From contig NZ_AP024855.1 in assembly GCF_024529955.1 (NCBI RefSeq), positions 1,094,658-1,158,657 of the forward strand: 64,000 nt of DNA, read 5' to 3'. Under the pieces are notes generated by a model that ran no database searches, was not told the origin of the DNA, and was given only the letters and a program-made list of their open reading frames with translations. The stretch's first letter is position 1; the number at the start of each line of letters is the position of its first letter. Below, one piece after another: positions 47,898 through 54,816 of the stretch. The stretch comes from Photobacterium toruni (GTDB taxonomy: Bacteria; Pseudomonadota; Gammaproteobacteria; Enterobacterales; Vibrionaceae). A program made the position numbers and the translations under genes.

Positions 47898-48404
47898 TAT
47901 AGATAGGCACCATAAAAAAAAGATAGAGCATAGTTACACTATAAATGTCGCAAAGCCGTCAATAAAAATGATTTTTTGTGAAATAGATAATGAAATGGCT
48001 GTAATTTAGCAAATGAAATGGGTGAATTTGGAATAATATGCTAATTTTGACATGTTTTCTGTTGTAGCTTCTTATTTCGTTCCAATGGTTTAATAAATTG
48101 CACCATCATGGAAATGATTCATGAGCCTCTAAATAACAGACCATTATCAGCTAATAATATTGAAATACGAGTGATCCTAATGCCATTAATTAAGTAATAA
48201 TTTATTAAAAGCATTAGACTCTATCACTCTCGTGGGTATTTATAGTAAGGCATGACAAAAGAGATCATTAAATTAGCTTAGAAATTAATTGTGATTGGTA
48301 TAATGTTAACAAGGTTTTTAACGTTAAAAAGCCAAGTATCCACACTCTTTCTAGTTAAAAGTATACTTGGCTGTATAGTCATGGCGGTTATTTTTTATGA
48401 TATG
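47898..48404. other. Intergenic region with cytochrome b561 terminator
   Basis: 507 bases with no supported gene. On the minus strand GCCAAGTAT (48363-48371) pairs with ATACTTGGC (48331-48339) and runs into TTTTT (48326-48330), a plausible terminator for the cytochrome gene. A frame at 48291-48494 overlaps that gene antisense and is not supported. Confidence 0.6.
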
Positions 48405-48974
48405 CTAGCCATTAATTATTTTAGTGATGGTATCTTTATTACCACGGCCATTAGCAAAAATAACCCCACCAATATGGATAAGCATAAAACCTAAAATACC
48501 CCACCATGATAGTTTATGGAATGCTTTGCATTGCGCGTAAAAAATAAAGTCATGGCCTAAGAAGTGAATAACTAATCCGGTTATTACGACGCTGGCAAGG
48601 AATAAATAGAATGCAATATATAATAATCCTTGAAGACGATCATGTAAGCTATTCTTTTTAAATGGGTTAGGCATAAATACGCCTACTTTTTTAGTATAAA
48701 ACACCCGTAAAATCACTAATATGCCAACTAAATAACCGACAATATAATGCCATTGAAACATCTCATTACGGATTGATTTAGCAATAGTAATGGCTTGCTG
48801 CTGGGTAATGGTAAGGCTATCACTATTCAGTCCAGATTGGATAATAGCGGCTATGTGCGTTTTATCCATCCATGTAGAACGTAAAAAAATAGTGAATAAA
48901 ATAAACAGAATAGAAAATGCTAATAGCCAGTGAATTAAGCGATGTAGTTTTGGAAAATGAAGTTGCTCAGCCAT
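48405..48974 (-). CDS. Cytochrome b561-family protein
   Basis: The product is about 189 residues with four membrane helices and the histidines expected to bind two b-type hemes: R-L-I-H-W in helix 1, Q-W-H-Y-I-V-G in helix 2, F-H-K-L-S-W-W-G before helix 4 and L-I-H-I-G-G-V in helix 4. Bacterial b561 proteins oxidise quinol or pass electrons to periplasmic partners. The frame opens eight codons earlier, but M-A-E-Q-L-H-F-P at 48974 gives the usual N-terminus. An insertion of about 30 residues between helices 1 and 2 (S-G-L-N-S-D-S-L-T-I-T) is unusual. It is a single gene. Confidence 0.82.
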   Translation of the reverse strand: MAEQLHFPKLHRLIHWLLAFSILFILFTIFLRSTWMDKTHIAAIIQSGLNSDSLTITQQQAITIAKSIRNEMFQWHYIVGYLVGILVILRVFYTKKVGVFMPNPFKKNSLHDRLQGLLYIAFYLFLASVVITGLVIHFLGHDFIFYAQCKAFHKLSWWGILGFMLIHIGGVIFANGRGNKDTITKIING

Positions 48975-49137
48975 ATAAATAACCAAAAAGAAAAACATTA
49001 TTCCGTTATCATACCATGGCTATGGCGAATCAAGCATGTCTATTACGGATAAATTGGTGTGTATATATCGATTTTTTGTGTGTAAAAATTAAATTATATA
49101 AAATCTCTTGCTTATTTTGTGGTTGTTTTAATCAAAA

Positions 49138-50151
49138 GTGTCGAAATTTAATCAAATTATTTTTATAAAGGATAAATTTATTGATAAAAAATATAACTAC
49201 TCGATAATGGCATATTCAATATACCACATAAGAATTAACGGTATGATAAAGTCAAATATCTCTCTTAGTAATCATGCAAAAATTATTTACCCAGATAGTC
49301 AAGCAAAAAAATACTCACCATTATGGCGTTATCGCGTAAAATTTATTCTTCGCGCTATGTACTATCATAAAGCTTTCAAGCATATCACTTCTGAAATTGA
49401 TCCTTCTTTGCTTGATACTTTATGCCAACAGAACCCTCGTTTTTTAGAAAAACCATTTCGTCCGTATGTAATTTATGGCACGAATTCTACCGAGCGTGCA
49501 AAATTTGTTGTAGAGCATTTTAAGTTTGTCTCTCAATTGCCAGCCCATATCCGTGATGCTATCTATAAAAATAGTGATGGATTAACGCTGTGTAACTTTA
49601 CTGTTGATGATGTTGAGTATTGCTTTAAATTAGCATTCTACGCACGTTATCAAAAAGAGGGTGACATGAGCTTAACGCTCTTTAATGATGTTGATGCAAA
49701 CTTTTATACACTTACATTTGCGATTCGAGAAGTAGAAGGGCAGCGTCAATTGATTATTGGTGGCTTACAAGGTCCTGCAAGTAGCCCTGAAAATAATCAA
49801 AAAATAAAATTACTGACTAAAGCATTATTCGGACAACGTCCAAAAGATTTAATGATTAAAATGGTTACACTGCTCGCTAATGCTTGGAAGGTTGATACAC
49901 TGCTTGCTATCAAGAACAGTGCGCATACCTATTCTGCTAAGCGTTACGCTACTGGCAAAATTAAGATGGATTACGATAAGCATTGGTTAGCACTTGGCGC
50001 GACTGAATTTGATCAACATTTATATCAGTTAACGCTTGAAGATATTCGTCGAAATCCTGAAGATATTTCGCGCCCTAAACGTGCTATGTATCGTCGACGC
50101 TATGAGTGGTTAGATAATACAAAAATGCTGATTGAGCAGAATTTGAAATAA
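49138..50151 (+). CDS. VirK/YbjX-family protein (DUF535)
   Basis: Up to 337 residues; from about residue 60 the protein matches the VirK/YbjX family. Typical blocks are Y-R-V-K-F-I-L-R-A, Y-C-F-K-L-A-F-Y, M-S-L-T-L-F-N, I-G-G-L-Q-G-P and K-M-D-Y-D-K-H-W-L-A-L-G. Family members are linked to envelope stress, antimicrobial peptide resistance or virulence in enterobacteria, with unknown biochemistry. The annotated start is a GTG at 49138; internal ATGs at 49207 and 49243 are alternatives closer to the family N-terminus. It is ended by a hairpin at 50175-50205 (AATAATGACG/CGTCATTATT). Confidence 0.82.
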   Translation: MSKFNQIIFIKDKFIDKKYNYSIMAYSIYHIRINGMIKSNISLSNHAKIIYPDSQAKKYSPLWRYRVKFILRAMYYHKAFKHITSEIDPSLLDTLCQQNPRFLEKPFRPYVIYGTNSTERAKFVVEHFKFVSQLPAHIRDAIYKNSDGLTLCNFTVDDVEYCFKLAFYARYQKEGDMSLTLFNDVDANFYTLTFAIREVEGQRQLIIGGLQGPASSPENNQKIKLLTKALFGQRPKDLMIKMVTLLANAWKVDTLLAIKNSAHTYSAKRYATGKIKMDYDKHWLALGATEFDQHLYQLTLEDIRRNPEDISRPKRAMYRRRYEWLDNTKMLIEQNLK

Positions 50152-50238
50152 TATACATTACTTTTATAATATTAAATAATGACGGCAATATTAGTCGTCA
50201 TTATTTATATTTCCCCTGTGATAATAAAAGAATAACTA

Positions 50239-50700
50239 TTATAGAATGCGCGTCTTTATCTTAAATAGTGATAAAACCAATGATAATAAAATGCTTCTTA
50301 AATGTACTAAAACGTCTTTTTTATCGGAAATATTATGTCGTTTGGCAATGTAAAAAGGATCATTGAAGTAAATAATTGATTCTTCTTTGTTATTTCTATT
50401 TTGTGTGACTAATATTTTTTGAGGTAAATCAATGGCAATGGTTGGATTATCTGCCATTAATAATGAGCCTACATTAGGGTTACCAAAAATAATAACCTCA
50501 GTAGGTTGCATCATGATATCTACCTTTTTTGCTCCTGCGGCATGATCTATACTATTAAAAATAGTCATATTGTTTTTCATTAATATAGACTCTAGTTTAT
50601 TGATTGTCTTATTTACCGGCAAATGACAGTATATTGAATATAAACCTATGTTATTCAAGCGACACTTAAAGTAATTGTCTTCTAAAATTATATTTTTCAT
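50239..50700 (-). CDS. DUF302-domain protein
   Basis: The 153-residue product carries a DUF302 fold, seen as T-I-F-N-S-I-D-H-A-A-G-A-K-K-V, followed by T-E-V-I-I-F-G-N-P-N-V-G-S-L-L-M and A-I-D-L-P-Q-K-I-L-V. The biochemical role of DUF302 is not established. A C-terminal hydrophobic/basic tail (L-L-S-L-V-L-S-L-F-K-I-K) follows. No signal peptide is seen. It is a single gene, convergent with the VirK/YbjX gene. Confidence 0.85.
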   Translation of the reverse strand: MKNIILEDNYFKCRLNNIGLYSIYCHLPVNKTINKLESILMKNNMTIFNSIDHAAGAKKVDIMMQPTEVIIFGNPNVGSLLMADNPTIAIDLPQKILVTQNRNNKEESIIYFNDPFYIAKRHNISDKKDVLVHLRSILLSLVLSLFKIKTRIL

Positions 50701-50912
50701 TATTAAATGTCTCTAGTTTTAATCTGTTTAATTAGGTTACTCGTATAATATGCTTTATTTAATTAAAATATATTTAATAGATGGTTAAAGATAGATGAAT
50801 AGAGATCTAAATCGACAGTTTGTTTTATTGCTTGGTTGACTATCTGCTATCTGGCATTATGCGCTAAAGAATACCGTCATCAGTAAACGGTACGAGAGTG
50901 TAAAGGTCGTCA

Positions 50913-51701
50913 GTGATAAAAAATAGCCAACAATTAAGTAACAGTTATAATGAACACGGTTACTTTGTGATTAGAAATTATTTCGATACAGCTCAGATTT
51001 CATTGCTTAGAAAGGTCGTATTAAAATTCCATGAATTGTGGAAAGCCGACAATAAAGAGTTCTATCATGAAGAAGCGTTTAACTCGTCTTTAATTACGGG
51101 GAGTGAATATTTAGCGATTGATGATAGAAGCGTACTTTTTGATTTTATCAGCTCAAAGAAAATCATGGATGTTGTTGATGCGGTGATACCTGAAAATCCG
51201 GCATTTATGAATACACAACTGTTCTTCAACCCTGTAAATCCACAACAAAAAGACTTTTGGCATCGTGACTGTCAATATGACTATGATCTTGAAGATCAAA
51301 TGAAAGTTATATTAGAAACGCAAGTGTTACATCTTCGCGTGCCTTTATTTGATGAGCTAGGTATGGAAATCATTCCCGGAACGCACAAGCGATGGGACAA
51401 TGAAGAAGAGCATAATGTTCGCCAAGAAGAAAATGGTAAAGTGAGCAATGACAGCATCTCTGGCGGTAAACAGATTGGGTTAGCTGCGGGTGATTTGTTA
51501 GTGTTTTCAGCCGATATGATCCACCGCGGATTGTATGGCTTAGATCGTTTAGCATTGGATATTTTGATCTTTGATTCAGCGGCGGATTATGTTGATTACG
51601 TTGATGATGATTGCTTACCGCCCCAATCAATATTAAATAAGATTGCCGACCCAAGGTTATTTCTCAATACGTTACACCTAAAATCAATGGTATGTGCTTA
51701 A
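50913..51701 (+). CDS. Phytanoyl-CoA dioxygenase-family oxygenase
   Basis: The 262-residue product matches PhyH-type Fe(II)/2-oxoglutarate oxygenases. It begins with Y-N-E-H-G-Y-F-V-I-R-N-Y-F. The metal triad is H-x-D in F-W-H-R-D-C plus a distal histidine in D-M-I-H-R-G, and a 2-oxoglutarate-binding arginine is probably in L-D-R-L-A-L-D. E-I-I-P-G-T-H-K-R-W is typical. The start is GTG at 50913 with AAGG upstream. The substrate is unknown; bacterial members hydroxylate diverse small molecules. It is the last intact host gene before the prophage. Confidence 0.85.
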   Translation: MIKNSQQLSNSYNEHGYFVIRNYFDTAQISLLRKVVLKFHELWKADNKEFYHEEAFNSSLITGSEYLAIDDRSVLFDFISSKKIMDVVDAVIPENPAFMNTQLFFNPVNPQQKDFWHRDCQYDYDLEDQMKVILETQVLHLRVPLFDELGMEIIPGTHKRWDNEEEHNVRQEENGKVSNDSISGGKQIGLAAGDLLVFSADMIHRGLYGLDRLALDILIFDSAADYVDYVDDDCLPPQSILNKIADPRLFLNTLHLKSMVCA

Positions 51702-51739
51702 AATAAAGCTAGGACAGCTATAAATCCCCAATCACCGAC

Positions 51740-51770
51740 TAAAAAAACGGCTACCCAAAGGCAGCCGTTA
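51740..51770 (-). terminator. Terminator of interrupted M14 gene
   Basis: On the minus strand AACGGCT pairs with AGCCGTT and is followed by seven T residues, about 26 bases past the stop codon of the truncated gene. Confidence 0.85.
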
Positions 51771-51795
51771 ATATTATAAGTAGTAATAATCAGTC

Positions 51796-52137
51796 TTAAC
51801 GAAGCTCATCAGCAACAGCAAGTACTGCTGCTAGGGTGTCATGGCCAAAGCCAACACTACGCTCTGGAGACCAGCCGTATAGGCTATCTGGATGTTTATT
51901 ATGATCTTTAAATGGCATTTCAACAGTGTAAGACAGGCAGTTAAATTGCTCTGCAACCCAATTTGATGCCACAGTTAGATTCGCTTCGCCTGGCTTATCT
52001 TTGCCGTAGCCGTGTTCGTCTTGGAATTCTGGCGTTACTGTTAATAGTGCTTGTTTGAATTTATTTTCAAGATTTTCAAGGCGCGCATCGTATGATGGAA
52101 TACCTTCAGAACCTGCAACGAAGTTAAATGGAAGAAG
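51796..52137 (-). pseudogene. 3' remnant of M14-family carboxypeptidase gene
   Basis: The last 113 codons of a minus-strand gene survive. The product reads P-F-N-F-V-A-G-S-E-G-I-P-S-Y-D ... S-N-W-V-A-E-Q-F-N-C-L-S-Y-T-V-E-M-P-F-K-D-H, then G-W-S-P-E-R-S. This matches the C-terminal part of M14 zinc carboxypeptidases, including the general-base glutamate region (T-V-E-M-P-F). No start codon exists, and an in-frame TAA at 52138-52140 marks where similarity ends. The normal terminator is still present. The integrase gene begins 130 bases away, so the break is best explained by prophage insertion. The 5' part should lie beyond the other prophage end, outside the window. Confidence 0.8.
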
Positions 52138-52145
52138 TTAGTGAT
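52125..52145. other. Probable prophage attachment junction (attL)
   Basis: The carboxypeptidase reading frame breaks here, between 52131 and 52140, and sequence beyond is AT-rich phage DNA leading to the integrase gene. The core repeat cannot be defined because the other junction is outside the window. Confidence 0.45.
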
Positions 52146-52272
52146 TAAAAATAAAATCACTTATAAACAATGAGTTAAGTTTTTAATCAATGACTTGTAT
52201 TGATTGTAAATATGACTTTTTGCGATATTAGGCGACGTTTAATGATGTTCGTCGCCATTCTGTCGCCATTTT

Positions 52273-53301
52273 TTATAGGCTAAATAGGGGGTTTTTGGTG
52301 AGTGCTTCTGATAAGTGATCTGGTGAGAAGTGAGCATAACGCATGGTCATTGTAATATCAGAATGCCCTAAGATTTCTTTCAACACCAAGATATTGCCGC
52401 CATTCATCATGAAGTGGCTTGCGAATGAATGGCGTAATACATGTGATGCTTGTCCTGATGGTAAATCAAAGTCCATTGTTTTAAGTAGATTCCAAAATGA
52501 ATTATAACATGGCGAAAATAAAGCCCCTGAAGTTGGTTGATATATTTCGTCATACAGTTCTTTACTGATAGGTACCGATCTATTCTTACCACTTTTTGTT
52601 TTGGTAAAGGTCACTTTGTATTTACTTAGTTGACTACCTTTCAGTTGAGCCGCTTCATTCCAACGCGCTCCTGTAGATAGGCATAGCTTAACTACTTTAA
52701 TTATGTCGGGGTTTTGACGAGTAGCTAGGTTGTCTAATAGGATAGTAATTTGTTCTTTAGTAAGAAAAGCCATTACATTATCTTTTTTACGAAAAGGCTT
52801 TATATCTTTAAGCGGGTTAGGGGAGTGCCATTCGCCCAGCTCTATGAGTTTATTAAAGACTGAGCGAAGGTAGGCTAAATCTAGATTACACGTTGCAATG
52901 CTCGCTATGCCTCTATTCCATTTATCTTCAACAAATGAAATCTCACCAGATAAGCGTTTTTTTCTAAAATCTGAAAAGTGTTTACTAGTTAATCGAGAGG
53001 CTATTGGGTCATTCATCGCCTCAGCAATAAGCATTAATAAGCTATATATTTTCTCACCATTAGAAAGCGTCATGCCGTGAGAAAGTTGCCAATATTTAAT
53101 TAAATCGCTTAAACGTCGATTATCTTCTTTTTGACCAAGCCAAGGCTTATCCTCAATTTCTCGCATTGTGAATCGTTCAAAAGCGATAGCTTCACCTTTA
53201 GTGGAGAACCGCTTTCGTATGCGTTTACCTTCTCGTCCTTGAGGATAACACTCACAAAGCCATGGTTTTTTGTTGTCGTCTTTTAGATTTCGGATCGCCA
53301 T
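52273..53301 (-). CDS. Prophage tyrosine integrase
   Basis: The product is about 342 residues with the tyrosine-recombinase catalytic set: Arg in S-T-G-A-R-W-N-E, H-V-L-R-H-S-F-A-S-H-F, the histidine in L-G-H-S and the nucleophile tyrosine in M-T-M-R-Y-A-H-F. The N-terminal arm-binding start M-A-I-R-N-L-K-D-D-N-K-K-P-W-L-C-E-C-Y-P is typical of integrases of P2/HP1/K139-like phages, so I place the start at 53301 rather than 27 codons earlier. It is transcribed toward the attachment junction. It would carry out integration and, with the Cox-like protein, excision. A diverged partial copy of its N-terminal region lies at 53825-53880. Confidence 0.92.
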   Translation of the reverse strand: MAIRNLKDDNKKPWLCECYPQGREGKRIRKRFSTKGEAIAFERFTMREIEDKPWLGQKEDNRRLSDLIKYWQLSHGMTLSNGEKIYSLLMLIAEAMNDPIASRLTSKHFSDFRKKRLSGEISFVEDKWNRGIASIATCNLDLAYLRSVFNKLIELGEWHSPNPLKDIKPFRKKDNVMAFLTKEQITILLDNLATRQNPDIIKVVKLCLSTGARWNEAAQLKGSQLSKYKVTFTKTKSGKNRSVPISKELYDEIYQPTSGALFSPCYNSFWNLLKTMDFDLPSGQASHVLRHSFASHFMMNGGNILVLKEILGHSDITMTMRYAHFSPDHLSEALTKNPLFSL

Positions 53302-53588
53302 AACAAAGCCAATAATACTGTTTGTATATACAGTATTATTTTTTTGGGAAAAAGCAATGTTTGTTTGTGATGAATAAAACAAGGAGGGAGAGTATGGTTA
53401 TTGATTTATAAACAAACGATTGAGTTTACTTTTGGGAAATAAATCTTGCTTCTATATGTGACATGATTAACAATAGAAAATGCCCTGTAGACATAAGTCT
53501 CAGAGCTATTATCGCATGATAAGAAATTCGACCTGCAAGTTTACATTTCTTATTATTACTTTGTAAAATGAAATAAACAGGATTATAA

Positions 53589-53690
53589 ATGTTTAATAAC
53601 ATCTTTTTTTGTATATTGTTAGTTGGTTGTACTGTAAATGTTAATATTAATATGGATATTATGATCTCAACACCATATTTTTTCGTTTAA
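53589..53690 (+). CDS. Tiny putative lipoprotein (33 residues)
   Basis: A short frame with AGGA 7 bases before its ATG. It encodes a hydrophobic leader followed by the lipobox L-V-G-C with cysteine at residue 14, and then only about 19 residues (T-V-N-V-N-I-N-M-D-I...). It resembles very small phage or plasmid lipoproteins (lysis or exclusion type) in architecture only. A hairpin (ACTCTTA/TAAGAGT, 53692-53708) follows the stop codon directly. It lies between the integrase and the RT cargo. Short length makes the call uncertain. Confidence 0.45.
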   Translation: MFNNIFFCILLVGCTVNVNINMDIMISTPYFFV

Positions 53691-53781
53691 CACTCTTAAA
53701 CTAAGAGTCTTACTACATAACGCAACACTTTATGTGCCGATTATACTAATTAACACATAAAAGTAAAGTGGTTCCTAAGTG

Positions 53782-53809
53782 AAAAATGCTGACTATAGTC
53801 AGCATTTTT
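53782..53809. terminator. Perfect 28-base palindrome, bidirectional terminator
   Basis: AAAAATGCTGACTA is followed immediately by its exact reverse complement, giving stem and T-run in both directions. It insulates the cargo zone from the integrase side. Confidence 0.8.
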
Positions 53810-53824
53810 ATACCTGTCGTTTAA

Positions 53825-53880
53825 TTATCTTCAATTTCCCGCATAGTAAAACGTTCAAAAGCGATAGCTTCACCTTTAGT
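53825..53880 (-). pseudogene. Duplicated fragment of integrase gene
   Basis: 56 bases match integrase positions 53147-53202 at 51 of 56 bases and encode the same peptide, T-K-G-E-A-I-A-F-E-R-F-T-M-R-E-I-E-D. The match stops at TTAGT. A further TTAGTGGAGAAC at 53974-53985 continues the integrase sequence, so about 93 bases appear inserted between two TTAGT copies. It is probably a relic of another integrase of the same family. Confidence 0.75.
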
Positions 53881-53950
53881 ATTTAACAGCATACCTAAAA
53901 TGGAAACTACTTAATAAAGGTTTATCCACTATCACCTGTATAGTGAAACG

Positions 53951-54112
53951 TTAATAACAAAGATATTTTCACAGTTAGTGGAGAACTGCCTACTCTTATG
54001 TTTTATTGGTGTTAGTTGATTGTTTTAATTAAGTGTTTTTTGTAATTGATTGTATCGATTGCTTATAAAGTTAATGATATGCCATAAGGTGAAGTGCTAT
54101 CTTTGTTATGCC
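53951..54112 (+). repeat. attC-like inverted repeat upstream of the RT system
   Basis: ATAACAAAGATA (53954-53965) has an exact reverse complement at 54098-54109. TTCAC/GTGAA (53968-53972 with 54089-54093) continues the pairing after an asymmetric bulge. The site ends with GTTATGCC, the same core as the attC site at 57213-57316. The layout (outer pair, asymmetric extra bases, variable centre) fits an integron attC. The centre includes integrase-like sequence, so the call is tentative. Confidence 0.5.
54040..54069 (+). promoter_or_regulatory. Candidate promoter of the RNA/SLATT/RT transcript
   Basis: TTGTAA at 54040 and TATAAA at 54064 are separated by 18 bases. A start near 54076 would put the structured segment 54110-54239 near the 5' end of the transcript. 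Confidence 0.4.
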
Positions 54113-54239
54113 CTGTCGGTGTGTTATATACAAGCCTCGTAGAGGTGATTCTAATCATGAAGTGATCTACTCACTTACTTCTTTTGTGAAGTAGCCTCCT
54201 AAAAAGGGCGTTAATAGTCTTAAAATTTTCCCGCAGGGC
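54110..54239 (+). ncRNA. Structured RNA of the RT system
   Basis: The segment is closed by GCCCTG(T)CGG at 54110-54119 pairing with CCGCAGGGC at 54231-54239 (nine pairs, one bulged T). Inside are hairpins CCTC-GTA-GAGG (54135-54145), AAGTGA-TCTAC-TCACTT (54160-54176), ACTTC/GAAGT (54177-54192, stacked directly on the previous one) and a weak TCCT/AGGG (54197-54208). A largely unpaired A/T-rich stretch, 54209-54230, precedes the closing strand. No protein is encoded, and the SLATT gene starts 18 bases later. RTs of defence systems often use such an adjacent RNA as template or scaffold; that role is inferred here. Confidence 0.6.
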
Positions 54240-54257
54240 AACTAATTTGGAGATGTA

Positions 54258-54809
54258 ATGGATAAAGATAGTATTTGGTGGACAAGAAAATCGTGGATAA
54301 ATGCCGAAAGTAGACTCCTCCGCTATGCTGATTGGTCTAATAAGTATTTATTTTGGTATTCTCTTTGCGGAGTTTTTGCATCTGTATTACTACTGGGGGA
54401 AACACAACCTGATGTAATATCAAAGGTATTTATTTGCTTTTCAGTTTTTGTTTTCTGTATGTCTTTATTTATTTCTCTAGGCCGTCATAACGAAAGAGCC
54501 AATAAATTTAAATGTGGATATATTGAATTACAATCTCTTTATATCAAAGTTAAAGATCAAAACTGTTTGAGTATCGAGGATTCAAAAAAATATAGTAAAA
54601 TACTTGAATCTTGTGAAAACCACTCTTGGATTGATTTTCTTAATGCAAAAGTTAATGTTTACAATAATACTAATAATAAAGATGACTTAACCATAAAAGC
54701 TCGATGGTACGATTTTGTATTATATTATTCAATCAAAGTCATTAATGTAATTCTAATAATTGCAATATTATCTATACCAGTATTAATAATTTACTTCTCA
54801 TACAAATAG
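54258..54809 (+). CDS. SLATT-domain membrane protein, RT partner
   Basis: The 183-residue product fits the SLATT class (2-transmembrane effector domain found beside nucleotide-signalling and RT defence genes). It begins W-W-T-R-K-S-W-I-N-A-E-S-R-L-L-R-Y-A-D-W-S-N, then has two closely spaced membrane segments (about 29-48 and 57-76). A long helical cytoplasmic part with I-E-L-Q-S-L-Y-I-K-V-K follows, and a third membrane segment is at 155-180. SLATT proteins are thought to form pores that kill or arrest infected cells. GGAG lies 5 bases before the ATG. The RT gene follows after 7 bases, so the two are one operon. The base composition is much more AT-rich than the host genes. Confidence 0.72.
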   Translation: MDKDSIWWTRKSWINAESRLLRYADWSNKYLFWYSLCGVFASVLLLGETQPDVISKVFICFSVFVFCMSLFISLGRHNERANKFKCGYIELQSLYIKVKDQNCLSIEDSKKYSKILESCENHSWIDFLNAKVNVYNNTNNKDDLTIKARWYDFVLYYSIKVINVILIIAILSIPVLIIYFSYK

Positions 54810-54816
54810 TAAAACT

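Noticed and set aside
48291..48494. 67-codon frame with hydrophobic product on the plus strand
   Set aside because: It overlaps the cytochrome b561 gene antisense for its last third, has no ribosome site and covers that gene's likely terminator.
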